Of a stretch of 64,000 nucleotides of DNA, positions 35,611-46,195 are shown one piece after another; the stretch's first letter is position 1; each line of letters starts with the position of its first letter. The translations under genes were made by a program, and so were the position numbers. Under the pieces are notes generated by a model. It was not told the DNA's origin and ran no database searches. It saw nothing but the letters and a program-made list of their open reading frames with translations. Origin of the DNA: an uncultured Dehalococcoidia bacterium (GTDB taxonomy: Bacteria; Chloroflexota; Dehalococcoidia; Tepidiformales; Tepidiformaceae); assembly GCA_938015525.1 (NCBI GenBank), contig CALLPC010000021.1:1-64000 (forward strand), given 5' to 3'.

Positions 35611-36780
35611 ATGCCGCGCATCTACCTGGACCACGCCGCCACGACCCCGCCCGACCCGCGCGTCGTCGAAGCGATGCTCCCCTTTATCACCACGCACTGG
35701 GGCAATCCCTCGAGCATCTACCTCGAAGGCCAGCAGGCGCGACAGGCCATCGATGCCGCCCGCAAGACCACCGCCGACCTCCTCGGCGCCTCCCCCCGCG
35801 AAATCGTCTTCACCTCCGGCGGCACTGAATCCGATAACGCCGCCATCCGCGGCGCCGCACTCGCCCAGCGCGCCCGCGGCCGCGGCAACCACATCGTGAC
35901 GACCGCCGTCGAGCACCACGCCGTCCTCCATACCGTCGAGCAGCTCGAGCGCGAAGGCTTCCGCGCCACCTACCTCCCCGTCGACCGTGACGGCGTCGTC
36001 TCCCTCGACGCCCTCGCGGAAGCCGTCGGCCCCGAGACGGTCCTGGTCTCCATCATGACCGCCAACAACGAGGTCGGCACCATCCAGCCCGTCGCAGAGG
36101 CCGCCCGCATCGCCCGCGAGCGCAACCCGCGCGTCGTCGTCCACACCGATGCGGTCCAGGCCGCCGGCTCGCTCGACATCACCCCCTCGCGCCTCGGCGT
36201 CGACCTCCTCAGCCTCGCCGGCCACAAGATCTACGGCCCCAAAGGCATCGGTCTCCTCTACATCAAGAATCGCACCCCGTGGCAGCCCCTCATCCTCGGC
36301 GGAAGCCAGGAGAAAGAGCGCCGCGCCGGCACCGAAAACGTCCCGGGCATCGTCGGCCTCGCCGTCGCCATGCAGCTCGCCTGGCAGGACCGCGAAGCCT
36401 TCAACGCCCGCGTCGCCCGCCTCCGCGACCGCCTCCTCTTCGAACTCCCCGAGCGCATTCCCGATACCGTCATCACCGGGCCCGCAGACCCTGCCCGGCG
36501 CCTCCCCAATCACTTCTCCTGCTGCTTCCGCAACGTCGAGGGCGAAAGCGTCCTCCTCGCGCTCGACCTCGCCGACATCGCCGCGAGCAGCGGCTCAGCC
36601 TGCACCACCGGCTCGCTCGAACCCTCCCACGTCCTCACGGCCATGGGCATCGACCCCGACCTCGCCCACGCCTCCCTCCGCCTCACCCTCGGCCGCCACA
36701 CCACCGAAGACGAAATCGAGCGCGTGCTTGACGTCCTCCCCGGTATCGTCCGGAAGCTCCGTGCGCTCGCCGGCGCCTGA
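35611..36780 (+). CDS. cysteine desulfurase (NifS/IscS family)
   Basis: MPRIYLDHAATTPPDPRVVEAM; LSLAGHKIYGPKGIGLLYI; SSGSACTTGSLEPSHVL. Confidence 0.94.
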   Translation: MPRIYLDHAATTPPDPRVVEAMLPFITTHWGNPSSIYLEGQQARQAIDAARKTTADLLGASPREIVFTSGGTESDNAAIRGAALAQRARGRGNHIVTTAVEHHAVLHTVEQLEREGFRATYLPVDRDGVVSLDALAEAVGPETVLVSIMTANNEVGTIQPVAEAARIARERNPRVVVHTDAVQAAGSLDITPSRLGVDLLSLAGHKIYGPKGIGLLYIKNRTPWQPLILGGSQEKERRAGTENVPGIVGLAVAMQLAWQDREAFNARVARLRDRLLFELPERIPDTVITGPADPARRLPNHFSCCFRNVEGESVLLALDLADIAASSGSACTTGSLEPSHVLTAMGIDPDLAHASLRLTLGRHTTEDEIERVLDVLPGIVRKLRALAGA

Positions 36781-36789
36781 CTCCCGCCC

Positions 36790-37041
36790 CTAGTGGATGC
36801 CCTGGTGCGCCAGGAAATCGATGATGTCCTGCACCGTCTTGATGTTCTCCGCGTCCTCGTCCCGGATTTCGAACTCCGCCTGGTCCGCGAACTCCTCCTC
36901 GATCGCAATCGTCAGGTCGACGATATCGAGCGAATCGGCCCGCAAGTCCTCCACGAGGTTCGCTTCTGGCGTCACCTCGTCCGGGCTCACCTTCAGCTGC
37001 CGCACCACGACATCGCGGACTCGTTCGAACACTGTTGCCAT
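36790..37041 (-). CDS. acpP: acyl carrier protein
   Basis: [24 protein letters not shown] phosphopantetheine site. Confidence 0.95.
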   Translation of the reverse strand: MATVFERVRDVVVRQLKVSPDEVTPEANLVEDLRADSLDIVDLTIAIEEEFADQAEFEIRDEDAENIKTVQDIIDFLAHQGIH

Positions 37042-37096
37042 TGGCGATTGCTCCCCCTCTTCGTGCTGTGCGCTGCCGGGTGCCCGCTAGGCTACG

Positions 37097-38341
37097 TCAG
37101 CCCCCGTACTTGCGGAAGACCACCGAGCCGTTCTGACCCCCAAAGCCGAAGCCGTTCGCCGCCGCGGCCCGGATGCGCATCGGCCGCGCCTTTAGCGGCA
37201 CATAATCGAGGTCGCACTCCGGGTCCGGGTTCTCGAGGTTGATCGTGGGCGGCGCCACGTCATGATAGACCGCCAGCGCCGCCGCCAGCGCGCCGACGGC
37301 GCCCGCCGCGCCCAGCAGGTGCCCCACCATCGATTTCGGCGAACTCACCGCCAGCCGCCGCGCGTGCTCCCCGTAAGCCAGCTTGATCGCCTTCGTTTCC
37401 GCGACGTCATTCAGCGGCGTCCCCGTGCCGTGGGCCGCGATGTAGTCCACGTCCTCCGGCGACATCCCCGCATCGCGGAGCGCCTCCACCATCGCATCGC
37501 ACGCCCCGGAACCATCCTCCAGCGGCGCCGTGATGTGGTAGGCGTCACAGCTCAGGCCGCCCCCCGCCAGCTCCGCATAGACCCGCGCCCCGCGAGCCCT
37601 CGCCCGCTCTTCCGACTCGATCACCATTACGACCGCCCCTTCCCCAAAGACGAACCCGTCCCGGTCCCGGTCGAACGGCCGGCTCGCCTTCTCCGGCTCC
37701 TCGTTCCGGCGGCTGAGCGCCTTCATGTTCGCCAGCGCCGCGATCGGCAGCGGATGGAGCGCCGCCTCCGTCCCCCCCGCGAGCACCACATCGCACCGCC
37801 CGGAAGCCACCAGCTGCTTCGCCTCGAGGTAGCTGTAGAGCCCGCTCGCGCAGGCCGCCACGCTCGCCATCGCCGGGCCACGCAGCCCCAGGTGCATCGC
37901 GACCTGGCAGGCCCCCATGTTCGGCGCCATCGTCGGCACATAGAACGGGCTCACCCGGCCGGGCCCCCGCTCCTTCAGCACCAGCACCTCCTCCATCGTG
38001 TCGATAGCCCCGCCCGCGCCCGTCGCAATCGCGGCACCTGCCCGTCGCCGCTCCTCGTCACGCAGGACCAGCCCCGCATCCTCGGCGGCGAGCTTTGCAG
38101 CCGCGACGGCGAACTGCGCGAACCGCGACATCCGCCGCGCCTCTTTCGTGTCCATGTACCGCCCGGGCTCGAATCCCTTCACCTCGGTCGCGATCCGCAC
38201 CGGCAGGTCCCCCGCATCGAACCGGGTAATCGGCCCGGCGCCCGATACCCCCGCCACCAGGTTCTCCCAGAACTCGTGCGCACTCAGTCCAATCGGCGTG
38301 ATGGCACCCACGCCGGTCACCAGTGCTCGCCTCACAGGCAT
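37097..38341 (-). CDS. fabF: beta-ketoacyl-ACP synthase II, copy 1
   Basis: VAACASGLYSY, AAHGTGTPLND, KSMVGHLLGAAGAVG. Confidence 0.93.
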   Translation of the reverse strand: MPVRRALVTGVGAITPIGLSAHEFWENLVAGVSGAGPITRFDAGDLPVRIATEVKGFEPGRYMDTKEARRMSRFAQFAVAAAKLAAEDAGLVLRDEERRRAGAAIATGAGGAIDTMEEVLVLKERGPGRVSPFYVPTMAPNMGACQVAMHLGLRGPAMASVAACASGLYSYLEAKQLVASGRCDVVLAGGTEAALHPLPIAALANMKALSRRNEEPEKASRPFDRDRDGFVFGEGAVVMVIESEERARARGARVYAELAGGGLSCDAYHITAPLEDGSGACDAMVEALRDAGMSPEDVDYIAAHGTGTPLNDVAETKAIKLAYGEHARRLAVSSPKSMVGHLLGAAGAVGALAAALAVYHDVAPPTINLENPDPECDLDYVPLKARPMRIRAAAANGFGFGGQNGSVVFRKYGG

Positions 38342-38349
38342 CTCCCCGG

Positions 38350-39588
38350 TCAGTCGACCTTCCGGAATATCAGGCACGCGTTATGACCGCCCAGCCCCAC
38401 CGACGTCGTCATCGCGACCCGGACGGGCATCTCCCGCGCAACGTTCGGCACGTAGTCGAGGTCACACTCCGGGTCGGGCGTCGTGTAATTGATCGTCGGC
38501 GCTACCTTCTGGTCGCGGATCGCCATCACACAGGCCAGCGCCTCCACCGACCCGCTCGCGCCCATGCAGTGCCCCGTGATTGGCTTCACCGACGAAATCG
38601 CCACCCGGTACGCCGCTTCGCCCATCACGTCCTTGAAGACCAGCGTCTCCACGCGGTCGTTCAACGGCGTCCCGCTGCCGTGCGGGTTGATGTAGTCAAT
38701 CTCCGCCGGGTCGATGCCCGCCTCCCGGATCGCCGCCATCACCGCCCGCTTCAGTCCGCGCCCCGTCTCGTGCAGCGCGATCATGTCGTACGCATCGTTC
38801 GAAGACCCGTAGCCGATGACCTCGCAGTAGATGCGGGCGCCGCGAGCCTTCGCGCGCTCGTACTCCTCCAGCACCATCCCGCAGGCGCCCTCCCCTGCCA
38901 CGAACCCATCCCGGTTCAGGTCGAACGGCTTCAGCGCCCGCTCCGGGTGCTCGTTATCACTCGCCAGCGCCCGCATCGAGCACCACGTCGCATGGTAGAG
39001 CGGCAGCAGCACCGCCTCCGAACTCCCCGTAATCACCGCCTCCGCATCCCCCCGCCGGATCGTCTCGAACGCCTCCCCGATGGAGACCGCACCCGTCGCA
39101 CACGCCGCCACCGGCGCCAGGTTCGGCCCCCGCGCGCCCGTCACGATCGCGATGTGCCCGCTCGCCGCATCCGGGATGAAATTCGCCACCAGGAACGGCG
39201 TGACCCGGCGCGGCCCTTTCTCCTCCAGGATGCGCTGGTGCTCCAGCACCATGTCCGTCCCCCCGGCCCCCGACCCGAAAATGACGCCCACCATATCGGC
39301 GTTCTCTTCGGTGACCTCCAGGCCGCTGTCGGCCAGCGCCTCCAGCGCTGCTCCTACCCCGAACGTCACCGACCGGTTCATGTAGCGCTGCTGCTTCGGG
39401 TCGACCCGGTCCCCCAGCTCGTACCCCTTCACCTCCGCCTGGATGCGCACCGGGTACGGCTCCGGGTCGAACAGCGTAATCGGCCCGATGCCGCTCCGGC
39501 CCGCCAGCATCGCCTGCCAGGTCTCTTCTGCCGTGTGCCCAACCGCCGTCACGGCCCCGACTCCCGTCACCACCACCCGCCTGCTCAT
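38350..39588 (-). CDS. fabF: beta-ketoacyl-ACP synthase II, copy 2
   Basis: VAACATGAVSIGEAFETIRRGDAEAVITG, NPHGSGTPLND, KPITGHCMGASG. Confidence 0.92.
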   Translation of the reverse strand: MSRRVVVTGVGAVTAVGHTAEETWQAMLAGRSGIGPITLFDPEPYPVRIQAEVKGYELGDRVDPKQQRYMNRSVTFGVGAALEALADSGLEVTEENADMVGVIFGSGAGGTDMVLEHQRILEEKGPRRVTPFLVANFIPDAASGHIAIVTGARGPNLAPVAACATGAVSIGEAFETIRRGDAEAVITGSSEAVLLPLYHATWCSMRALASDNEHPERALKPFDLNRDGFVAGEGACGMVLEEYERAKARGARIYCEVIGYGSSNDAYDMIALHETGRGLKRAVMAAIREAGIDPAEIDYINPHGSGTPLNDRVETLVFKDVMGEAAYRVAISSVKPITGHCMGASGSVEALACVMAIRDQKVAPTINYTTPDPECDLDYVPNVAREMPVRVAMTTSVGLGGHNACLIFRKVD

Positions 39589-40574
39589 CGCGCTGAAGCC
39601 TCCACCAGCGCCCACCGCTCCGTCAGCAGCCCTTCGTATTCATCGCTGATTGAGATGCTGTTCACGCTGTAATCGATTCGCCGTACCAGTTTCGTGAGCA
39701 CCGAGCCCGGCCCCACCTCGAGGAACATATCGGCACCCTCGTCCCGCATCCGCTCAATCGTCTTCTGCCACAGTACCCCGTGCGTCAGCTGCTCCTTCAG
39801 CTCCTGCAAGACTTCCGCCCCCGTGCGCAGAAGGCTGGCGTTCACGTTCCCCACCAGCGGCCGGACCGGGTCCCCTACCTTCACCCGGTCGAGCAGCGCC
39901 GCCATGCCTTCACTCGCCTTCGCCATCAACGGCGAATGCGAACCGATCGAAATCGGGAGCCGCACCACCCGCCGTGCCTTCGCCTTCTCCGCCAGCTCCA
40001 TTGCCAGCTTCAGCGGCTTGAGATACCCGGAAATGACGCTCTGCCCCTCGCAGTTCGCATTCGCCAGGCCCACGTACCCCTCTTTCGAGGCCTCGGCGCA
40101 GATTTCGAGCACCTTCTCCTCCGGCAGCCCCAGGATAGAGGCCATCCCTCCGGGGTTCTCCTGCCCCGCTTCCTCCATCAGCCGGCCCCGCGCCTCCACC
40201 AGCCGGAGCCCGTCCTCGAACGTCAGCGAGCCCGCGGCCACCGCTGCCGTGAATTCGCCCATCGAGTGCCCGGCGAACAAAAACGGCTCGAACGGACGCC
40301 CGATTGCCGCCCAGCGCTCCTTCAAGGCTTCCAGCCATGCGATCGATGTGACGAAGCTCGCCGGCTGCTGGTTCCGGGTCGATTCCAGCTCCTCCGCCGG
40401 CCCCTCCCAGCAGAGCTTCGAAAGATTCCGCTCCATCAGCTCATCGGCTCGCCGAAACACCTCCCGCGCCGCCCGCGAGACCTGCGCGAGCTTCTCGCCC
40501 ATCCCGACGTGCTGTGAGCCCTGCCCCGGGAAGATGAGCGCCAGCCGCGACCACGGTTTCAGTTCCTGGTCCAT
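39585..40574 (-). CDS. fabD: ACP S-malonyltransferase
   Basis: LIFPGQGSQHVGMG, FAGHSMGEFTAAVAAG, ISIGSHSPLM. Confidence 0.94.
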   Translation of the reverse strand: MDQELKPWSRLALIFPGQGSQHVGMGEKLAQVSRAAREVFRRADELMERNLSKLCWEGPAEELESTRNQQPASFVTSIAWLEALKERWAAIGRPFEPFLFAGHSMGEFTAAVAAGSLTFEDGLRLVEARGRLMEEAGQENPGGMASILGLPEEKVLEICAEASKEGYVGLANANCEGQSVISGYLKPLKLAMELAEKAKARRVVRLPISIGSHSPLMAKASEGMAALLDRVKVGDPVRPLVGNVNASLLRTGAEVLQELKEQLTHGVLWQKTIERMRDEGADMFLEVGPGSVLTKLVRRIDYSVNSISISDEYEGLLTERWALVEASAR

Positions 40575-40673
40575 GCCGAACCATCCTCTCCCACGCCGGG
40601 CCTGCGCGCCCGGCTGGCATGGCAGGATACCAGCACTGCCCCCAGCGGGCGAAGATGCGGCCCCGCCGAATCG

Positions 40674-43139
40674 TCACAGCAGGCTCCCGGGGTCAACGTC
40701 CACCGCCCACCGCTCGCCCAGCCGCACCGCTGCCACGAGCGCCGCCGGCCGCCGCCCCCGCAGCAAGACCTGCCACCGGTGCTCCCCTCGCACGCGCGGA
40801 ATGAACGGCTGTGTCGGCCCGAGGATGTCCGGCTCCGCACGCCCGGCGGCGTCCCGCAGCACCCGCAGCTCGCTGGCTACCCGGCTCGCCTCCTCCAGCC
40901 CCGCCTCGAGGTTCGGGTGCCGGTAGACCAGTCGCACCAGCCGGTTGAACGGCGGATACCCTGCCCGCCGCCGGTGCACGATTTCCGCCTCGTAAAAGCC
41001 CCGGTAGTCGTGCTCCGCCGCCGCGACGATCGGCGGCGCCTCCGGCTCGTACGTCTGGACCACCACCTGCCCCGGCCGCCCGCGCCGCCCCGCCCTCCCC
41101 GCCACCTGGCTCAGCAGCTGAAAGGTCCGTTCGGCCGCCCGGTAATCCGGCAGGCTCAGCCCAACGTCCGCGTCCACCACCCCGACCGTCGACAGATTCG
41201 GCAGGTCCAGCCCCTTCGCCAGCAGCTGGGTCCCGACCACGATGTCGACCTTCCCCGCCTCCAAATCCGCCACCATCCGCGCGTGCGCATCCCTCCCCCG
41301 GGCGGTGTCACTGTCCCAGCGCGCCACCCGCGCCCCCGCGAAGACCGCCCGGGCCTCAGCCTCTACCCGCTGCGTACCCACCCCAAACGGCCGGTACCGC
41401 AGGCTGTCGCACTTCGGGCACCGGTCCTCCAGCCGGCGCGTCCGCCCGCAGTGGTGGCAGCGCAGCATCGCATGAATCGAGGCCTCCCGGTCGAGGCTCA
41501 TCGCCACCTCGCACGACGGGCACAGCGGCAGATACCCGCAATCGCGGCAGAGCACGAACCGCGCCGACCCGCGCCGGTTCACGAACAGGATCGCCTGCTC
41601 CCCGCTGGCCAGCGCCCGCCGGACCGCCCGCCGCAGCGCCCGGCTGAACATGCTCCGGTTGCCGGCCGCAAGCTCCTCGCGCATATCGACGACCTCCACC
41701 TCCGGCATCGGGCCCTCCCCGAGCCCCCCTTCCGCCAGCGGCGCCACCCGCGACCTCAGCTCCGCCCGCGCTATCTGCCCCGTTTCGGCGCGGTGATAGG
41801 TCACCACGTCCGGCGTTGCGCTCCCGAGCACCACCCGCGCCCCGGTCAGCTCCCCGAGCCGCAACGCAACCTCCCGCGCGTGGTAGCGCGGCACCGGGTC
41901 CGCCTGCTTATAGCTCCACTCGTGCTCCTCATCGAGCACGACCATCCCCAGGTCCCGCACCGGCGCGAACACCGCGCTCCGAGACCCCAGCACCAGCCGG
42001 GCCTCCCCCCGGTGCACCCGGAACCACTGGTCATACAGCTCTCCCAGCGAAAGCCGCGAGTGGAACACCGCCAGCTCGTCCCCAAACCGCTCGCCGAACC
42101 GCCGAATCGCCTGCGGCGTCAGCGAAATCTCCGGCACGAGCACAATCGCGCCCCTGCCCTCTCCCAGCACCCGCCGCACGAGCTCGAGGTACACCTCCGT
42201 CTTACCCGAACCCGTCACCCCGTGAAGCAGCGTCACGGGATGCTGCCACACGACCTCTGCCGCCGCAGCCTGCTCCGCATTGAGCACCGGCAGCGGTTCG
42301 TGCCCGCCGCGGACCGACGCCACAGGGTCGCGCTCCACCCGCCGCGCGTACTGCCGGATGAGCCCCCGCCCCTCCAGCCGTTCCAGGTGCGACGGCGTCG
42401 CGCCGAGCTCCCGCGCCTCGCTCAGCGGGATGTCACCCGCCGCGCTCAGCCGCGCCAGCAGCCGGCCCTCCACCGACCGCTCCCGGGCCGCCAGCAGCGC
42501 CTCAGCCTCCTCCCTCGCCCGGCCAGCCTCCACCGCCAGTGCCACCCGGCGCTCGAACTTCGGCCTGCCTGCCGCCCGCGTCAGTCCCTGCGCGACGGTG
42601 AGGTGCCCGCCCGCCTGCAGGCGCTGGAGCCGCGCCATCGGTACGTTCCCCACCCCCTCGCGCAGCTCATCCAGCGTCACCTGCCCGTGCTCCGCGAGAT
42701 ACTGGAGTATCGCCCGGTCCCTCGGGTCCGCCGGGTACAGCGGCGGCACGTCCACCGGTGAGACCATCGTCACCGGCTTCTGCCCGAACCCCGCCGGCAG
42801 GAAGCACGCCACGCACTCCCACAGGGGCGCGAGGTACTCCTCCGCCATCCACCGGGCCACCTCGGCCCGCGCCGGGTCCAGCAGCGGTTCGGGGTCCATC
42901 ACCGCGCTCACCGGCCGCACCGCCTCCACCTCGCTCCGGTCCGTCACTGCGAGCACGACGCCCTGCACGATGCGCGGCCCAAACGGCACGAAGACCGCCA
43001 TCCCCGGTTCGACCTCCATCCCGGGGGGAACGGCGTACGTGAACGGCCGCCGCGCTGGCTGCGTCGTGTGCACCGCGACCTCCGCGAAGACCGTCCCCGG
43101 CCCGGGCACTGCATCCAGCCCGCTATCCTCGTCAACCAT
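40674..43139 (-). CDS. priA: primosomal protein N' (replication restart helicase)
   Basis: LLHGVTGSGKTEVYLELVRR, VVLDEEHEWSYKQ, zinc motifs CRDCGYLPLCPSC and CHHCGRTRRLEDRCPKC. Confidence 0.95.
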   Translation of the reverse strand: MVDEDSGLDAVPGPGTVFAEVAVHTTQPARRPFTYAVPPGMEVEPGMAVFVPFGPRIVQGVVLAVTDRSEVEAVRPVSAVMDPEPLLDPARAEVARWMAEEYLAPLWECVACFLPAGFGQKPVTMVSPVDVPPLYPADPRDRAILQYLAEHGQVTLDELREGVGNVPMARLQRLQAGGHLTVAQGLTRAAGRPKFERRVALAVEAGRAREEAEALLAARERSVEGRLLARLSAAGDIPLSEARELGATPSHLERLEGRGLIRQYARRVERDPVASVRGGHEPLPVLNAEQAAAAEVVWQHPVTLLHGVTGSGKTEVYLELVRRVLGEGRGAIVLVPEISLTPQAIRRFGERFGDELAVFHSRLSLGELYDQWFRVHRGEARLVLGSRSAVFAPVRDLGMVVLDEEHEWSYKQADPVPRYHAREVALRLGELTGARVVLGSATPDVVTYHRAETGQIARAELRSRVAPLAEGGLGEGPMPEVEVVDMREELAAGNRSMFSRALRRAVRRALASGEQAILFVNRRGSARFVLCRDCGYLPLCPSCEVAMSLDREASIHAMLRCHHCGRTRRLEDRCPKCDSLRYRPFGVGTQRVEAEARAVFAGARVARWDSDTARGRDAHARMVADLEAGKVDIVVGTQLLAKGLDLPNLSTVGVVDADVGLSLPDYRAAERTFQLLSQVAGRAGRRGRPGQVVVQTYEPEAPPIVAAAEHDYRGFYEAEIVHRRRAGYPPFNRLVRLVYRHPNLEAGLEEASRVASELRVLRDAAGRAEPDILGPTQPFIPRVRGEHRWQVLLRGRRPAALVAAVRLGERWAVDVDPGSLL

Positions 43140-43169
43140 GCGCCAATGGTACTCGGGCCCGCGCCCTGC

Positions 43170-44405
43170 TCAGCCGGCCGCCTCCGCCTCCCCCGGGCGC
43201 TCCGCGACCGCCGTCGGCTCCGCAACGGCCGCCCCTCGGGTAAGCCACAGGAAGACCGGGATACCCGCAGCCATGATTGCGCCGCCGAGGAAGAACGCGC
43301 CCTCGAGTGCAAAAAGGGAGACCGCCGCGCCTGAAAGCAGAGAGCCCGCAACGATGCCCACCCCGTTCGAGGCCGAGCTGAGCCCCAGCACGGTCCCCAT
43401 GCCCGCACGCCTGCCTGCCACCACCTGGATCGCGCCCGCCGCCACCATCGACAACGAACCGGTCGCACCCATCGCCAGCAACACCGCCACCGCAGCGCCA
43501 TACGTCGGCACGATGCCGAGGCTCGCGAGCAGCGCCGCGTACGCCGCCAGTCCGCCCGCCACCAGCATCCGCCGGTCGCGCCGGTCCGCGATCCGTCCCA
43601 GGACCGGCTGCGCCAGCCCGCCCGTGATGTCCTGCGTCGCAAACGCAATCCCGATCATGATGGGCGTCGCTCCGACCCCCTGCTCCAGCCGCAGCGCGAG
43701 GAAGCTCAGGCTCGCGCCAGCCGCCACCGCTACCATCCCCGCGTGCAGCGTGACGGCCAGTACCACCCGGTCACGCAGCGCCTCCCGAAAGCTCCGGTCG
43801 GTCCGCTCGACGCTGCTCCCCGCCCGCTGCCTGGCGCGCCGTTCCATCTCCGCCGGGCTGTGCCGCGGGAGCCACATCGCCAGTACCAGCGCCGAGAGCC
43901 CCATCATCGCTGCCATCGCCACGAAGACCGACCGGAAGCCCAGCACCTCGCGCAGCACGCCCGCAACCAGCGGACCCGTGCCGAACCCCACGATGTCCGC
44001 CGTCGCAAACACCCCCAGCCACCGGCCTTCCTGCCCTCGCGGCGTCAGGTCGCCGACGTACGCCCGCGCCACCGAGAAAATGAGGCTCGTGCCCAGCCCG
44101 GAGAACGCCCGGAACGCAATCACCTGGTAGAAGCTCTGCGCCGTCAGGTACCCGAGCGCCGCCACCAGGTACACCAGCAGGCCCGCCACGATGAACGGCT
44201 TCCGCCCGTATCGGTCCGAGAGCCGCCCTGCGAACGGCCCCACGAACGTCTGCACGATCGCGAACACCGAAAAGGTCAGCCCCAGCCAGATGCCCGTCGC
44301 GCCCAGCTTTTCCGCGTACACCGGCAGCAGCGGGCTCACCATCGAAATCCCCATCGTCGCCACGAAGACCGCAACGTAAAGGGCGACGAACGGTCGGGAT
44401 CGCAT
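43170..44405 (-). CDS. MFS transporter
   Basis: 12-TM pattern, GRLSDRYGRKPFIVAGLLVY. Confidence 0.9.
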   Translation of the reverse strand: MRSRPFVALYVAVFVATMGISMVSPLLPVYAEKLGATGIWLGLTFSVFAIVQTFVGPFAGRLSDRYGRKPFIVAGLLVYLVAALGYLTAQSFYQVIAFRAFSGLGTSLIFSVARAYVGDLTPRGQEGRWLGVFATADIVGFGTGPLVAGVLREVLGFRSVFVAMAAMMGLSALVLAMWLPRHSPAEMERRARQRAGSSVERTDRSFREALRDRVVLAVTLHAGMVAVAAGASLSFLALRLEQGVGATPIMIGIAFATQDITGGLAQPVLGRIADRRDRRMLVAGGLAAYAALLASLGIVPTYGAAVAVLLAMGATGSLSMVAAGAIQVVAGRRAGMGTVLGLSSASNGVGIVAGSLLSGAAVSLFALEGAFFLGGAIMAAGIPVFLWLTRGAAVAEPTAVAERPGEAEAAG

Positions 44406-44504
44406 CCGTTCGAGCCTACCCCATCCCTTCCTGAACCGCTCGGTGAGTCTACGCCGGACCGGGTGCTACACTCGCACGGACCCCATGCCCCGGTCCGCCC
44501 GCCC

Positions 44505-45401
44505 ATGAGAAAAATCTTTGACGTCCACATCCACTACCCCCGCAACTGGGAAAACCCCGGCGAAGACCAGGCCCCGATGGTCGACCGCCTCGCCGAGACC
44601 GCCGTCCGCGTCGGGATCACGAAGGGCTGCATGCTCACCGGCGGGCGTTTCGGTCCCACCTACGAGCGCGGCATCGAGGTTCTCCAGCAGTACCGCGACC
44701 TCTTCATCCCGGTCGCCGTCATCGACCCCGAGGAAATCGGCCCCGCCGAGGTCCAGCACCTCTACGACATGGGGTACCGCGGCCTCAAACTCATCGGTGT
44801 CGCCCGCCCCTACGACGAACCGGACTACCTTCCCACCTACGCAAAAGCGGAACAGCTCGGCATGCCCATCCTCTTCCACATGGGCGTCATCGGCGGCGGA
44901 CTCGATTACTCGATCACCCACCCCCGCCGGTCTGCCGCCGCCGCCCAGGCCTATCAGCGCATGGTCGCCATGCAGCATCGCCTGCCCCCGCGCAACGTTT
45001 CAGCTACCCGCATGTCGCCCCTTCACCTCGATACCATCGCCAACCTTTTCCCAAAGCTCAAAATCATCGGTGCCCACGTCGGCAACCAGGGCAACTACGA
45101 TTACGCCGCATCCGTCGCCCGCTGGCGCCACAACGTCTGGTTCGACATGAGCGGCGGCGAAACCATCGAACGCCACCTCGTCGAGCGGAAGCTCCTCGCC
45201 GCCAACTCGCAGGGCGAGTTTGGCGTCGAGAAACTCGTCTGGGGCAGCGACTGCGCCATGGACGCCATCGCCGAGCACATCCGCCGCTTCGATGCCATCT
45301 TCGAGCAGCTCGGCCTCACGGAAGATGAGCAGGAACGGCTCTGGTGGCGCAACGCCGCTGAAATCTACGGCCTCGAAGAGCCGGTCTTCGCGGCGGAGTA
45401 G
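44505..45401 (+). CDS. amidohydrolase family protein
   Basis: IFDVHIHYPRNW..., KIIGAHVGNQG, WGSDCAMDAI. Confidence 0.87.
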   Translation: MRKIFDVHIHYPRNWENPGEDQAPMVDRLAETAVRVGITKGCMLTGGRFGPTYERGIEVLQQYRDLFIPVAVIDPEEIGPAEVQHLYDMGYRGLKLIGVARPYDEPDYLPTYAKAEQLGMPILFHMGVIGGGLDYSITHPRRSAAAAQAYQRMVAMQHRLPPRNVSATRMSPLHLDTIANLFPKLKIIGAHVGNQGNYDYAASVARWRHNVWFDMSGGETIERHLVERKLLAANSQGEFGVEKLVWGSDCAMDAIAEHIRRFDAIFEQLGLTEDEQERLWWRNAAEIYGLEEPVFAAE

Positions 45402-45411
45402 CCTCCTGGCC

Positions 45412-46194
45412 GTGTACTCCACCCCCGCAGCGAACGATGGCGGCCCCCTCGCCCGCATCGTCCTCCTCACCCTCGTCGCCGCCGGCGGCCTCATCGCCTC
45501 CGTTACCCTTCGGCCGGAACTCCCGTGGCTACCATGGCTGACCGCGCTGCTCGTCGCCTTCGCCACCGATGGCATCGTCCGCCGCCACCCCGCCTGGTCC
45601 GGCGGCCCCCGCGATGCACTCGTCTACACCTTCCTCCCCGCCCTCGGCGTACTCGGCTCGGCACTCTTCATCGACCACGCCGTCGAGGGCTACGCCCGCC
45701 CCGCCCTCGCCGCCCTCGCCTCCCTGACCGTCGGCACCGTCGCCTTCGGCGAATACCAGACCGTCGACGTCCGCTCCCGCCTGTACGGCCCCTTCCGCCT
45801 CGTCATGGCGGTCGCGACCTACCTCATCGCCTTTTCGTTCTACGCCGTCCTCTTCAGCCGCAACGACCCCCTCCCCCTGGCCAGCGCTGCCGTCGGCGCC
45901 GTCAGCATGCTCCTCGCCCTCGAGCTCCTCCGTGAAAGCCGGCTCACTGGCCCCAGCTCAATCCTCGCCGCCACCGCCATCGGCATCTCGCTCGCCGAAC
46001 TCCGCCTCGTCCTCTACTTCCTTCCCCTCGACGGTCTCCTCGCCGGCGCCCTCCTCATCATCGCCTTCTACCTCGCCACCGGCATCGTCCACCACCTGCT
46101 AGACCACGACCTCGAATGGGCCACCGCTGCCGAGTACGCCGTCGTCACCATCGTCGCCTCGGCAGCCGTCATCTTTGCGCGGGCCTTCGCCTGA
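45412..46194 (+). CDS. hypothetical multi-pass membrane protein
   Basis: Hydrophobic ORF, GTG start 10 nt after the amidohydrolase stop. Confidence 0.7.
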   Translation: MYSTPAANDGGPLARIVLLTLVAAGGLIASVTLRPELPWLPWLTALLVAFATDGIVRRHPAWSGGPRDALVYTFLPALGVLGSALFIDHAVEGYARPALAALASLTVGTVAFGEYQTVDVRSRLYGPFRLVMAVATYLIAFSFYAVLFSRNDPLPLASAAVGAVSMLLALELLRESRLTGPSSILAATAIGISLAELRLVLYFLPLDGLLAGALLIIAFYLATGIVHHLLDHDLEWATAAEYAVVTIVASAAVIFARAFA

Positions 46195-46195
46195 C

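Noticed and set aside
40779-42761. 660-aa + ORF antisense to priA
   Set aside because: Arg/Pro/His-rich mirror frame of PriA.
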